A DNA stretch of 60,690 nt. Origin: Clostridiales bacterium (lineage in GTDB: Bacteria; Bacillota; Clostridia; Lachnospirales; Lachnospiraceae). Numbering within the stretch: position 1 is the first letter of the stretch; each line of letters begins with the position of its first letter. Below the pieces are notes generated by a model. That model was not told the origin of the DNA, made no database searches, and saw nothing but the letters and a program-made list of their open reading frames with translations. Positions 42,266-51,593 of this stretch are shown piece after piece. The position numbers and the translations under genes are program-made. Where the stretch lies: NCBI GenBank assembly GCA_020859985.1, contig JAJBVD010000047.1, forward strand, positions 1 through 60,690, read 5' to 3'.

Positions 42266-43513
42266 ATGAAACAAAGTAAAAATTGCATGGCTGCCTCTGC
42301 CGCGCTAGATGAAAAGCAGGTATCACCTCCATCAGGAAAGATTGATGGACAGGGGAAGCCGAAAGACTCGGCAACATCTTCGATATTTAAAAAGAATCAC
42401 AATTTTGCGGAGGTTTTTAATCGTACACTTTTTACGGAATGTCCGGTTTTGGAAGAAGAACTGGTCGAACAGGATATTAAGGAGACAACACTTCTTCGAG
42501 TAACTGAAGATGCCCACACGACTTTAACTCAGTATCGTGATGTGGTAAAGGGCGTGAAGCGAGAACAGATACTCGCCATTTTGGGAATCGAAAATCAGGA
42601 ATTACAGGATTACCAGATGGCCTTTCGGGCATTAGAGATGGATTTCATCAACTACGCCCGTCAGATTCGTGAGATTTCCGAGCAGCATACGAAAGAATAC
42701 CGCAGAAGAAAGCAGATGCGGCAATCTGAAACAGAAAAGGATCCGTTGTCTGCAGCGGAAGAGGAAGTATCGCATATGTCCCTACCGGATGCAGCTGGTT
42801 ACCTTGGTCGTTTTTACAAAGAAGACAGGATTGTGCCCTGTATTACACTTGTGATTTACTGGGGAGAAGAACCATGGCAGGGTCCAAGAAAACTGTCAGA
42901 CCTGTTTGTCGAAAGCAAATGGTCGGCTCTCGCGTCGGATTATCAGATGCATCTGCTGGAAGTGAAAAATATTTCGGAGAAATCTTTGGCAGAATACAGT
43001 CCGGAGCTTCGTGCAATATTTGGGTTTGTGAAATACGCCAATGATAAAAAACTTTTGCATAGATTTATGGATAAAAACAGGGATGATTTTAAAACGGTTT
43101 CCGAAACTGTGTTAGATGCGATTGAAGTTTTGACACATTCAAAAGATTTAAAGAATGCGAGAGAAAAAAAGTTGGAAGAGATTCATTCAGATAGAGGGTT
43201 GGTACTATCTGGTGAAAATAGTATGGATAAAGCAGGAGGTACAAATATGGCAAATGCAATTGATGAATTATTTAATGATTTGCGCAAGGAAGGAATAGAA
43301 CAAGGAATAGAACAAGGAAGGGAAGAGCAACGTGTCTTTACGGAACGTGAACGACAAAGAGCGGAAGCGGCGGAGCAAAGAGTAAGTGCTGCAGAACGAA
43401 TGGCTGAGGCTGCGGAGCGTAAAGCGGCTCAGGCGGAACAGATTATCTTTGAACTTCAGGCAAGACTGGCGCTCTATGAGGCGTCAGATCAGACTGCTGT
43501 TTCGAGAAATTAA
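42266..43513 (+). CDS. Rpn-family PD-(D/E)XK nuclease / putative transposase-like protein
   Basis: About 415 residues from ATG 42266; GTG 42221 and ATG 42287 are alternatives and none has a good ribosome binding site. The core matches Rpn/PDDEXK_2-type proteins: an early NHNFAEVFNRTLF segment, TTLTQYRDVVKG then ILAILGIENQELQDYQMAFR with the Glu-x-Gln of the nuclease site, GYLGRFYKEDRIVPCITLVI and YWGEEPWQGPRKLSDLF. The C-terminus has a short EQG repeat (GIEQGIEQGREEQ) and an alanine/glutamate-rich coiled coil. Such proteins promote recombination and are common in multiple copies in Lachnospiraceae; it may mark past rearrangement of this cluster. Confidence 0.8.
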   Translation: MKQSKNCMAASAALDEKQVSPPSGKIDGQGKPKDSATSSIFKKNHNFAEVFNRTLFTECPVLEEELVEQDIKETTLLRVTEDAHTTLTQYRDVVKGVKREQILAILGIENQELQDYQMAFRALEMDFINYARQIREISEQHTKEYRRRKQMRQSETEKDPLSAAEEEVSHMSLPDAAGYLGRFYKEDRIVPCITLVIYWGEEPWQGPRKLSDLFVESKWSALASDYQMHLLEVKNISEKSLAEYSPELRAIFGFVKYANDKKLLHRFMDKNRDDFKTVSETVLDAIEVLTHSKDLKNAREKKLEEIHSDRGLVLSGENSMDKAGGTNMANAIDELFNDLRKEGIEQGIEQGREEQRVFTERERQRAEAAEQRVSAAERMAEAAERKAAQAEQIIFELQARLALYEASDQTAVSRN

Positions 43514-43554
43514 GTAAATATAGATAATAGCTGTTTTTGCCTGTGGTGATTATG

Positions 43555-45174
43555 TTAAGTATCATCTGAGGATGGATACAGAAGATTCTGATTGTAAAAG
43601 ACAGACTTTTTATTCAATTCAGCGTATAAATATTCATATCCGTATTCTTCTGATAGCGTATCAGTTTCGGAGAAAAGATTGGTTCCGAGACCAAGCCGAT
43701 CGCCCTCAATCGTCACGCCAAGACTGGCGAGGGCGGTCGGGAAGAAGTCCATTGTTGTGAAAAGACGATTCTTCTCTGTAGCTTTATCTTCTACAGATTT
43801 GTCCACATTGATAAAGACATTGTATACCTTACGGACAGTTTCACCATTATGCTTATCGTAGGTATATTCTCCATAGAACGTCGGAGTCATGCTGCAGTGA
43901 TCGCCGGTGATGATAATGGTCGTATTTTCGTAGAAGTCCTGCTCTTGAATCCAGCTGACAAATTCTGATATCTGCTTTGATGCACAGGCCCATACATTTG
44001 CATACTGGCTATTGTACGTATTTTCACATAAATCACAGGAATATCCGTTTGGCTGATGTGTATCGACCGTTATCATTGAAAAGTTGAATGGCTCATCTTC
44101 ATCAGCGAGATCAAGCAATTTTTCTTTTGCAAAAGCATACAGCTTCTCGTCCTCATAGCCCCACCATACATAATAATCGGAGGAAATCTTTTCTTCATCA
44201 ATGGCCCACAGATAATCAAAGATCGCATAGTCACCGTGCTGTGTAAAGTAGTTAGTTCGCCCGCCGTATGAGAACTTTGAACCTGCCATAAAATAATTGT
44301 TGTAGCCATTTGCTTCGAGAATATCACCAAGAGTTGTTGCGCCGGGCAGGAATGAGGAATACTGGTTCATGGAGTTATCTACGGATTTTTCTGAATAAGC
44401 ATACAGCTTTAGCGGAAGCCCGGCAGTTTGTGCTACCAGTCCGGCGATCGTCCATCCGCAGGCCGGAGCTACGGAAGCACCTTCGATCAGATCTGACTGT
44501 GAGAAGCTGATGTTATCTTTTGCAAGCTGTGTCATCTCTGGTATGTAATTCACATCAAAAAGACCGCCGTTTTCTTTATCCTGTGTGGAAGATTCGGCCG
44601 ATTCCATATAGATCCAGATCAGATTGCGCTTTTCCTCCGGAAATTCGATGGAGACATTGTTTGGATCGATGTAATTTTCTTCAATGAACGAAGAACTGTG
44701 AATCATGCTGTTGATGTAGGAAGACACGCCAAAGCTTTCATTCGCAAGAATTGCCAGCACCATAAGACAGGCTATGATCCCTGCGGAGCAGAATCCTGCA
44801 TGAAAACGGAAAGGAAAGAGCAAAATAGAGCGCGTCCTTTTGGAAGTGCGAATTGTGAGCCGGTAGGTATAGGTGTAGCCGAAGGGAATATGTAAAATCA
44901 CCAGAAAAACAGCAAAAATAATTATAGCCGGAAGCAGTGCGGTCAGCAGGTAATTGCGGATGTAAGACTCCGCGGCGCCATCCAGAGACATACTTAAAGT
45001 AAATATGATCTCATCCATTCCGATATTGCCATAGTTTGCTCTGCACCAGCGATAGCTGAAGCAAAGAAGAATTGTAAGAAACGCGAAAAAGTATACGAAA
45101 ATATGCGGGATTAGTTTACTTCGATTCTGTTGCGTTTTCGCCTGCTCCGGATTGTTTTCTGATTTTCTTCTCAT
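43555..45174 (-). CDS. LtaS-type phosphoglycerol transferase (sulfatase fold)
   Basis: A 539-residue membrane enzyme from ATG 45174, which has GAGG 6 bases upstream. Three or four N-terminal helices (IFVYFFAFLTILLCFSYRW, LLTALLPAIIIFAVFLVIL, IIACLMVLAILA) precede an extracellular alkaline-phosphatase-fold domain with NLIWIYMESAESSTQ metal site, IEGASVAPACGWT containing the likely nucleophile Thr or Ser, SMITVDTHQPNGY and IIITGDHCSM. It transfers glycerol-phosphate from a lipid to a polymer outside the cell. Its start lies 59 bp inside the upstream small gene, implying coupled translation. Confidence 0.9.
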   Translation of the reverse strand: MRRKSENNPEQAKTQQNRSKLIPHIFVYFFAFLTILLCFSYRWCRANYGNIGMDEIIFTLSMSLDGAAESYIRNYLLTALLPAIIIFAVFLVILHIPFGYTYTYRLTIRTSKRTRSILLFPFRFHAGFCSAGIIACLMVLAILANESFGVSSYINSMIHSSSFIEENYIDPNNVSIEFPEEKRNLIWIYMESAESSTQDKENGGLFDVNYIPEMTQLAKDNISFSQSDLIEGASVAPACGWTIAGLVAQTAGLPLKLYAYSEKSVDNSMNQYSSFLPGATTLGDILEANGYNNYFMAGSKFSYGGRTNYFTQHGDYAIFDYLWAIDEEKISSDYYVWWGYEDEKLYAFAKEKLLDLADEDEPFNFSMITVDTHQPNGYSCDLCENTYNSQYANVWACASKQISEFVSWIQEQDFYENTTIIITGDHCSMTPTFYGEYTYDKHNGETVRKVYNVFINVDKSVEDKATEKNRLFTTMDFFPTALASLGVTIEGDRLGLGTNLFSETDTLSEEYGYEYLYAELNKKSVFYNQNLLYPSSDDT

Positions 45175-45499
45175 GAGGTTCCTCTTTCGTAATCTCCAGT
45201 TGAATGTCTGTCCGCTTTTCAATGGCGGATATTACAACTCCTGCTATGACAGATAGGAGCAATGACAGGAGAAAAGCGGTAATTCCATAACGAAGATCGC
45301 GGATACCGGAATCATACATGACAAATTCTACCCGTCCGAACGGCAGCAACAGCAGTGTCGTCAATGCGGCATCGATCGCCGCATAAGCAATAAGTTCAAT
45401 GACAGCCGTAACTGCGTTTCCTGCAGATTTGCCGGTAATCTTTCTGACGACAAGAAATGTGAGGGCCGCCGGCCCGAAAATATAGAGGAACTGGAACAT
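45116..45499 (-). CDS. Small three- to four-helix membrane protein coupled to the LtaS-like gene
   Basis: A 127-residue membrane protein (MFQFLYIFGPAALTFLVV, AVIELIAYAAIDAALTTLLL, GITAFLLSLLLSVIAGVV) with a charged Lys/Glu-rich cytoplasmic tail. AGGAGG lies 5 bases before the ATG. The last 59 bp overlap the LtaS-like gene in another frame. The tight overlap suggests a partner or regulator of that enzyme; the family is not recognised. Confidence 0.75.
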   Translation of the reverse strand: MFQFLYIFGPAALTFLVVRKITGKSAGNAVTAVIELIAYAAIDAALTTLLLLPFGRVEFVMYDSGIRDLRYGITAFLLSLLLSVIAGVVISAIEKRTDIQLEITKEEPHEKKIRKQSGAGENATESK

Positions 45500-45678
45500 A
45501 AAAGCCTCCTGAATGATTTCTTTGAATCGTTTCCATATGTAAATCGTATTATCTGAACTGTGTCAGCGAAAACGGCAAAATATTGATTTTACCGGGAATT
45601 TACAACTGAGAGTATAAAGCCCGGATTTTTAAATGTCAATGACATTTCTGGATTATTTCCGCCAGAAATAAGAAATCA

Positions 45679-45707
45679 TGGACAATCTTTTGCCATGGTG
45701 TTATATT
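45679..45707 (+). promoter_or_regulatory. Promoter of the GT-C gene
   Basis: TGGACA (45679-45684), 17 bp, TATATT (45702-45707), nearly the same as the flippase promoter at 39118-39146. The rest of the 345-bp gap between the divergent genes (45500-45844) shows no gene; a leader of about 130 bases precedes the GTG start. Confidence 0.55.
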
Positions 45708-45844
45708 TTTCCCGGAGTTTTTTGCCGGCATAGCTTAGGACAACAGATAATGCACAGCCTGAGAGCATCGACCACCTGTCTGTTCCGGCCGGGCAGGGGA
45801 AGATGCAGCAAAGAACCTGCTGAAATGTTGGAGGGAGAAGAGTA

Positions 45845-47530
45845 GTGGATGGTATGAAAAGAGAATGGAAGATAAATTCTGGCAGAGGGCGTACTGCGTT
45901 GTGCAATGGTTTGCTTTCAGTTTTTATTGTTGTAGTATTGTGTATTATCTGCAGTACAAAAGCCGGTTATAACGTGGATGAACTCTATTCCTTCGGATTA
46001 GCCAATCATCAGTATGAAGGCGACATTTCTCCGAGTATCGAGGAAGGTGTCATTTACAGCGGCTGGCAGCTCTGGCAGGAATACCTTACGGTGAGCGAAG
46101 AACACGCGTTTGACTATGAGAATGTTTGGGAGAATCAGGCGGCTGACGTCCATCCGCCGCTTTACTATGCTCTGATCCATACGATCTGTTCTTTTTTTCC
46201 ATCTTCCTACAGCATCTGGATGGGGCTGACTTTGAACATTGCACTGGCGGTGATTGTGTTCTGGCAGATGGTATGGTTGTTTGATTATTTTATTCATGAT
46301 AGAAGGCTGGCAATTGCTTTTGCTCTGCTGCTTCTTTTTTCTATGGGATTTGTCAATAACGTGGCTTTCATCCGCATGTATGTGCTGCTGACGGTATGGA
46401 CGAATGCGCTTGTCATGCTGTTTTGCAGATACAGTCCCCGGGATGAGGGCAGATGCTATTACTCCCTGTTGATTGTGATACTCTCCGGCGGCATGATGAC
46501 GCAATATTATTTTCTGATTTTCGCCTGTTTCCTCTGCCTTGCGTATGGGATTTTGCTTATAAAAGAAAAAAGATGGAAAAAACTGCTGCTTTCCGTTTGC
46601 TCTGCTTTTGTAAGCTTCTGTATAGCTACAGCACTTTTTGGACCCATGTGGAGCCAGATTTTCAGCGGTTATCGGGGAACGCAGTCCTTTGACAATCTGA
46701 CGGAAAAGAATCTTTGGGAATCCCTGCAGATTTTTTTGGAAAAGATTAATCTGGAAGTATATGGAAATCTGTTTCTGATCCTTGTGCTTCTTGCGGTTCT
46801 GCTGCGTGTGATAATCTGGGCGTTGTCGAGAAAAGAGAATGCGGGAAGGATCGTTGCTCAAAATGCCGGTTGTGCTGATAAAAACATCAGTGAGATGGTC
46901 AGTATTGATTTGGGAACAAAGGCTGAAACTTGTAGTGGGAGATATATGGAGTTGTCTGGTGAGAGGCCTGCAGTCATATATTGGACCTTGTTGCTTCCGA
47001 CACTTTGTTATATTATACTGATCGCGAAGATCTCTCCTTATGACAATGACCGCTATGTGATGAACGTGATGGGGATTTTATATCTTTTGATGTTTGTCCC
47101 CCTGATTCGGCTGGCCGGAACGCTTTCGAAGAAGGCTACAACAGGAATTCTGTTGGCAGCTGTGTTGGTGCTGGTCTGCAGCTATCAGAATGGCGTACCA
47201 TATCTGTATCGTTCGGAAGAAGAGAAGATCACTGTGTTAGAAGGTTTTGACGAGGATATACCCTGCCTTTACCTGTATAATGAGAGATGGCAGATACTGC
47301 CAAATTATCAGGAATTGATAAGTCTGGAACAGATTGAGTTCGTGCAGAAGGACAATCTGGAGGTACTAAGTGGTGAAAACTATCAGACTTATGATGAACT
47401 TGTGGTTTTTGTTGGCCGGAATCTGAAAGCAGAGAATGTGCTTGAGACGCTCATAGAGCAGAATCCGGGACTGGATACTTACACGAAATTATTTAAGAGC
47501 TCTTATGCAACCGTATATTTTCTGGAGTGA
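45845..47530 (+). CDS. GT-C type membrane glycosyltransferase (GT39/GT83-like)
   Basis: A 561-residue polytopic protein. The first extracellular loop has the Asp-Glu pair (AGYNVDELYSFGLANHQYEG) and later DVHPPLYYALIHTICSFF, the hallmark of polyprenyl-sugar-dependent GT-C enzymes that add sugars on the outer face of the membrane. About 10-11 helices follow and a C-terminal soluble domain (from YLYNERWQILPNYQ) of about 90 residues. GTG 45845 is preferred because GGAGGG lies 10 bases upstream; ATG 45854 is too far from it. It would decorate a wall polymer. Confidence 0.85.
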   Translation: MDGMKREWKINSGRGRTALCNGLLSVFIVVVLCIICSTKAGYNVDELYSFGLANHQYEGDISPSIEEGVIYSGWQLWQEYLTVSEEHAFDYENVWENQAADVHPPLYYALIHTICSFFPSSYSIWMGLTLNIALAVIVFWQMVWLFDYFIHDRRLAIAFALLLLFSMGFVNNVAFIRMYVLLTVWTNALVMLFCRYSPRDEGRCYYSLLIVILSGGMMTQYYFLIFACFLCLAYGILLIKEKRWKKLLLSVCSAFVSFCIATALFGPMWSQIFSGYRGTQSFDNLTEKNLWESLQIFLEKINLEVYGNLFLILVLLAVLLRVIIWALSRKENAGRIVAQNAGCADKNISEMVSIDLGTKAETCSGRYMELSGERPAVIYWTLLLPTLCYIILIAKISPYDNDRYVMNVMGILYLLMFVPLIRLAGTLSKKATTGILLAAVLVLVCSYQNGVPYLYRSEEEKITVLEGFDEDIPCLYLYNERWQILPNYQELISLEQIEFVQKDNLEVLSGENYQTYDELVVFVGRNLKAENVLETLIEQNPGLDTYTKLFKSSYATVYFLE

Positions 47531-47616
47531 GGATGAAAGACGAAGTTGTACTTGTCAGAATTCGCTTTTTGTGCTAGGCTTCAAATAGAAATCAGAAGGA
47601 AAAGAGGATCATCAGC

Positions 47617-48864
47617 ATGAACAACAAAAGAATTGCGGTTGCGGGTACCGGATATGTGGGATTGAGCTTGGCGGTGCTGCTATCTCAGCACAACGAGGTG
47701 ACGGCAGTGGATATCGTGCCGGAGAAGGTGGAGATGATTAATAATCGTAAGTCCCCGATTCAGGATGATTATATTGAAAAGTATCTGGCTGAGAAGGAGC
47801 TGCATCTGACGGCGACGATGGACGCGAAGATGGCGTATTCGAACGCAGATTTTGTCTTGATCTGCGCACCTACGAACTATGATTCCCGTACGCAGAAGTT
47901 TGACACTTCGGCGGTGGAGGCAGTGATCTCACTGGTGATGGAATACAACCCGGATGCGGTCATGATCATCAAGTCGACGATTCCGGTGGGATATACGGAA
48001 GGAATCCGGGAGAAGACCGGCAGCAGGAATATCCTTTTTAGTCCTGAATTTCTGCGGGAATCGAAAGCGCTTTATGACAATCTTTATCCGTCGCGCATCA
48101 TTGTCGGTACGGATATGGAGGATGAGCGTCTTGTAGAGGCGGCGCATACATTTGCAGGACTGCTTCAGGAAGGTGCGATCAAAGAAGACATCGAGACATT
48201 GTACATGGGATTTACAGAGGCCGAGGCGGTCAAGCTTTTTGCCAATACCTATCTGGCGCTGCGTGTCGCTTACTTCAATGAGCTGGATACCTATGCGGAG
48301 ATGAAAGGACTGGACACGCAGGCGATTATCGACGGCGTTTGCCTGGATCCGCGTATCGGTTCGCATTACAACAATCCGAGCTTCGGCTACGGCGGATACT
48401 GCCTGCCGAAGGATACCAAGCAGCTTCTGGCAAATTACGCTGATGTGCCGGAGAATCTGATCGAAGCGATTGTGGAAAGCAACCGCACCAGAAAAGACTT
48501 CATTGCGGATCGTGTGCTGAAGCTGGCCGGTTATTATGATTACTACAACCGAGGCGACTACAGCGCGGCGGACGAGCGCTCCTGTGTAGTAGGCGTGTAC
48601 CGCCTGACAATGAAGAGCAATTCGGACAATTTCCGTCAGAGCAGCATCCAGGGTGTAATGAAGAGAGTTAAGGCGAAAGGAGCGACGGTGATCATTTACG
48701 AGCCGACGCTCCTGGACGGCAGTACATTCTTCGGCAGTCTCGTAGTGAACGATCTGGCCGCTTTCAAGGAACAGTGCGACGCGGTGATCGCGAACCGCTA
48801 TGATTCCTGTCTGGATGACGTGCAGGAAAAAGTGTATACAAGAGATATTTTCAGGCGGGACTGA
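47617..48864 (+). CDS. ugd: UDP-glucose 6-dehydrogenase
   Basis: A 415-residue nucleotide-sugar dehydrogenase making UDP-glucuronate from UDP-glucose. Rossmann [56 protein letters not shown], substrate-binding [20 protein letters not shown] and catalytic Cys262 in [13 protein letters not shown]. The C-terminal domain has [18 protein letters not shown]. Single-peptide style matches Gram-positive capsule Ugd enzymes. GGAAAAGAGG lies before the ATG. UDP-glucuronate would feed capsule synthesis, so uronic acid appears in both halves of this window. Confidence 0.94.
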   Translation: MNNKRIAVAGTGYVGLSLAVLLSQHNEVTAVDIVPEKVEMINNRKSPIQDDYIEKYLAEKELHLTATMDAKMAYSNADFVLICAPTNYDSRTQKFDTSAVEAVISLVMEYNPDAVMIIKSTIPVGYTEGIREKTGSRNILFSPEFLRESKALYDNLYPSRIIVGTDMEDERLVEAAHTFAGLLQEGAIKEDIETLYMGFTEAEAVKLFANTYLALRVAYFNELDTYAEMKGLDTQAIIDGVCLDPRIGSHYNNPSFGYGGYCLPKDTKQLLANYADVPENLIEAIVESNRTRKDFIADRVLKLAGYYDYYNRGDYSAADERSCVVGVYRLTMKSNSDNFRQSSIQGVMKRVKAKGATVIIYEPTLLDGSTFFGSLVVNDLAAFKEQCDAVIANRYDSCLDDVQEKVYTRDIFRRD

Positions 48865-48891
48865 CCGCTATTCTACGGTGTTTCGCAGCCA

Positions 48892-49661
48892 TCATTTCTT
48901 TGGGGAAATGGTGGCTTTTCTTCTGTATTCCAGCGGTGTCATTCCGGTGATCTTCCGGAACTGCCGGTTGAAATGCTCGACCGTGTGATAGCCGCATTCC
49001 GAGGCGATTTCCGCGGAGCTCTTGCGGGTGTGCTCCAGAAGATGGCGGGCGCGGCGGATGCGGCTGTTGATGACGTCTTCAATGCAGGAGACCTGAAACT
49101 GCTGTTTATAAAGCGCCTGCAGATAGCTTGGGCTGATATTGAGACGCTCCGCCATATTTTTTACCGTCCAGTTCTGTGAGGGATCCATCTGGATGGACTT
49201 ATGCAATCCCCAGAGACTGTGCGCGTATGGCGTAGTTTCACGGATCACAGTGTCGTCGTAAAGGCGGTTAAACAGGATCTGTACCAGTTCAGAAAGAATT
49301 TCTTCACTTCCTCCTCTGTCTGAATAAAGCTCCCAGCTGATTAACTGCTGCAGGTTGTAGCAGTATTCCGGATCCGAGATCGGAAACGGCCGGTTTCGGC
49401 ACGGAAAATCCAGAATCGTTTTTTCATTTGTCGAAAAATACAGCCAGTCGTCGCTGTAGTCTTCCCCGTCTGCCCGATAAAAGACTTTTGAGTCCGGTTC
49501 ATAGAGGATCGCGGTATCGGCCGGATACCTTTCTTCATCTTCCCCGCAGCGAAAAATGGCGGGAGAGTGTGTCATGACCAGAAGATGCTGTTCTGGGGGG
49601 TATCATATACGAAATCAGCCGGATGGATCGAAGAATATCCGGCCGAATAGACCTTGTTCAT
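48892..49661 (-). pseudogene. AraC family regulator with a frameshift in a six-G tract
   Basis: The intact part (227 residues from 49575) has a C-terminal AraC HTH pair (MAERLNISPSYLQALYKQQF and SSAEIASECGYHTVEHFNRQ, ending GMTPLEYRR) but lacks its N-terminus. Upstream, ATG 49661 with AAGGAAA starts MNKVYSAGYSSIHPADFVYD and runs into a stop 30 codons later. The two frames meet at 49595-49600, six G on the plus strand (CCCCCC in the gene). One extra C would give PPEQHLLVMTHSPAIF and a full 256-residue regulator. It is divergent from the secreted module protein and would control the beta-glucan locus. Confidence 0.75.
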
Positions 49662-49720
49662 AGTAGTTTCCTTCTTTCATCATATTAGAGAATAAGTCAA
49701 TCCTTTACGAGTATAAATCA

Positions 49721-49749
49721 TTGTATAAAAAATTGCAATATTGTAGAAT
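49721..49749 (+). promoter_or_regulatory. Promoter of the secreted module protein gene
   Basis: TTGTAT (49721-49726), 17 bp, TAGAAT (49744-49749), about 100 bp before the ATG, which has AAGGAGG 9 bases upstream. Confidence 0.5.
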
Positions 49750-49851
49750 AAAAAAGGTTTCATTTGTGTAAAATGCCGAAAACTGCGGGCAAAAAATCGA
49801 AATTACGTGGTTCTTGGCGAAATCTTTTATATGTAAAGGAGGACATGAGTA

Positions 49852-51489
49852 ATGAAAAAGAGCATGAGAAGGCTTCTGGCAATGGCGACGTCCGGCGCGA
49901 TGGTTCTTTCAGGAGCAATTCCGGGAGGGATGACAGCTCTGGCTGCGGATGACACAGTTGCCTATCTGACTTTTGCCGACAGCGCATGGACGACACAGTA
50001 CTGGTATGACGGCAATGAGTATGAGGGCGTGACCGCAACGACTGCGGTGGTAGATGGATATGGTCAGTACACAGTGGGTCTTGAGTTTGCGACGGCTGCG
50101 GCTGATATCACATTCTTTGACGTCGAGATCGCGAACGGCGAGGCTGCTTATCCGGATAGCTTTATGACAATTGATTCTGTAGTGATCAATGGCGAGGAAG
50201 TGGAAGTGGGCGCGACCTATACCAGTTCCGACAATGGCACGGATACCCGTACAAACCTTTACAATTCATGGGTGAGCGAAGTGACCGAAGGCCGCACGGC
50301 AGACGGCGAGGCTGGTGATGCGACAGCGACTCCGGTTGACGCGACCGCTTACACAGATATTACTTCTATCGAAGTGACCTTTACACTTGGCGACGGCGTC
50401 GCGTTTGGCGGAGCGTCCGAGGATGGCGTTGTAGAGGCGGAGGAACTTCCGGAGGAAGGCACGACCGCTTATCTTTCTTTCGCGGACAGTGCGTGGGGGG
50501 ATGCCCAGTACTGGTTTGATGGCAATGAATATGCAGTAGCGGCGACAAATGCGACAGTTACCGGCTATGGTCAGTATACGGTATCTCTTGATTTCTCGGG
50601 CACCGAGGCAGGGGCTGCTGCAGATATTGCGTTCTTTGATGTAGAGATCGCGGGTGGCGAGCGTTATTTCCCGAACTGCTTTATGACGATCGACTCTGTA
50701 GTGGTTAATGGCGAAGAAGTAGAAGTGGGCGCGACCTATACTTCATCTGATGACGGAGAGGCGACCAGAACGAACCTTTACAATTCATGGGTGAGCGAAG
50801 TGACGGAAGGCCGCACGGCAGATGGCGAAGTCGGCGACGCGACACCGACTCCGGTTGACGCGACGGTTCTTACGGATATTGTGACGCTTGAAGTGACCTT
50901 TACGCTTGGTGACGGCATTGCGTTTGGTGCTTCCGATGAGGAGACAGAGGTTCCGACTGAGTTTACGGCATTCCTGATGTTCTCGGACGGCAACAACTGG
51001 GAGAATTATGATCAGGGTGTTGGCACAGAATGCGAAGTTTACGGCGATGGTATCTATGAGGTAAGCCTTACAGCCGAGCAGTGCGGTGCGGCCGCTCAGG
51101 CTGACCCGGATGAGACCGCAGTTGTATTCCTGGTGGACATCACGGATCTTGGCACGGCAATGGTAGCAGCCGGTACGCTGACTGAGGCGGACGACGAGAG
51201 CCTGACCGTGACGGATGCGGTTGCGAAGGTTGCGGTTTATGTGGATGGCGAGCGAGTAGCGTCCAAGAGCGACAACATTGTTCTTGGAGATATCGAGGGC
51301 AATGGCCGTCTGCGTATTGACCTGCTGAATGTGTATGATGGTTCAGGCACGGATGCGAATCCGGTCGTTCAGGCAGCGCTTCTGACACCGGCTGAGGAGA
51401 TCAAGGTTGTCTTCTCACTGTCCGGCACAGGACTGAATTCTGACGCGGATACCGATCTGGAGGCATATCTGACAGAAGCCGGATATTGA
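49852..51489 (+). CDS. Secreted protein of three carbohydrate-binding-like modules
   Basis: A 545-residue secreted protein. The signal peptide ends MTALAA at residue 32. Modules 1 (about 36-185) and 2 (about 203-355) begin AYLTFADSAWTTQYW and AYLSFADSAWGDAQYW and share long nearly identical stretches (NLYNSWVSEVTEGRTADGE), also at DNA level. Module 3 (about 370-530) begins AFLMFSDGNNWENYD and is more diverged. No catalytic motif, sortase signal or dockerin is seen. The C-terminal module of the GH5 enzyme (57119) has the same pattern, so these are probably glycan-binding domains. It opens the glucan locus and is followed by a terminator-like hairpin. Confidence 0.8.
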   Translation: MKKSMRRLLAMATSGAMVLSGAIPGGMTALAADDTVAYLTFADSAWTTQYWYDGNEYEGVTATTAVVDGYGQYTVGLEFATAAADITFFDVEIANGEAAYPDSFMTIDSVVINGEEVEVGATYTSSDNGTDTRTNLYNSWVSEVTEGRTADGEAGDATATPVDATAYTDITSIEVTFTLGDGVAFGGASEDGVVEAEELPEEGTTAYLSFADSAWGDAQYWFDGNEYAVAATNATVTGYGQYTVSLDFSGTEAGAAADIAFFDVEIAGGERYFPNCFMTIDSVVVNGEEVEVGATYTSSDDGEATRTNLYNSWVSEVTEGRTADGEVGDATPTPVDATVLTDIVTLEVTFTLGDGIAFGASDEETEVPTEFTAFLMFSDGNNWENYDQGVGTECEVYGDGIYEVSLTAEQCGAAAQADPDETAVVFLVDITDLGTAMVAAGTLTEADDESLTVTDAVAKVAVYVDGERVASKSDNIVLGDIEGNGRLRIDLLNVYDGSGTDANPVVQAALLTPAEEIKVVFSLSGTGLNSDADTDLEAYLTEAGY

Positions 51490-51533
51490 TGAATTCCGAT
51501 ATTGTCTGAAATAAATGCATAAATAAAAATGTG

Positions 51534-51574
51534 AAAGCCGGAGGGCATTCCGATGCATTCCGGCTTTCCTTTTT
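51534..51574 (+). terminator. Terminator or attenuator between secreted protein and permease genes
   Basis: AAAGCCGGA (51534-51542) pairs with TCCGGCTTT (51559-51567), followed by CCTTTTT. It lies between the module protein and the ABC permease and could make the downstream genes less expressed. Confidence 0.75.
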
Positions 51575-51593
51575 AAAAAGGGATGGAAAGATT

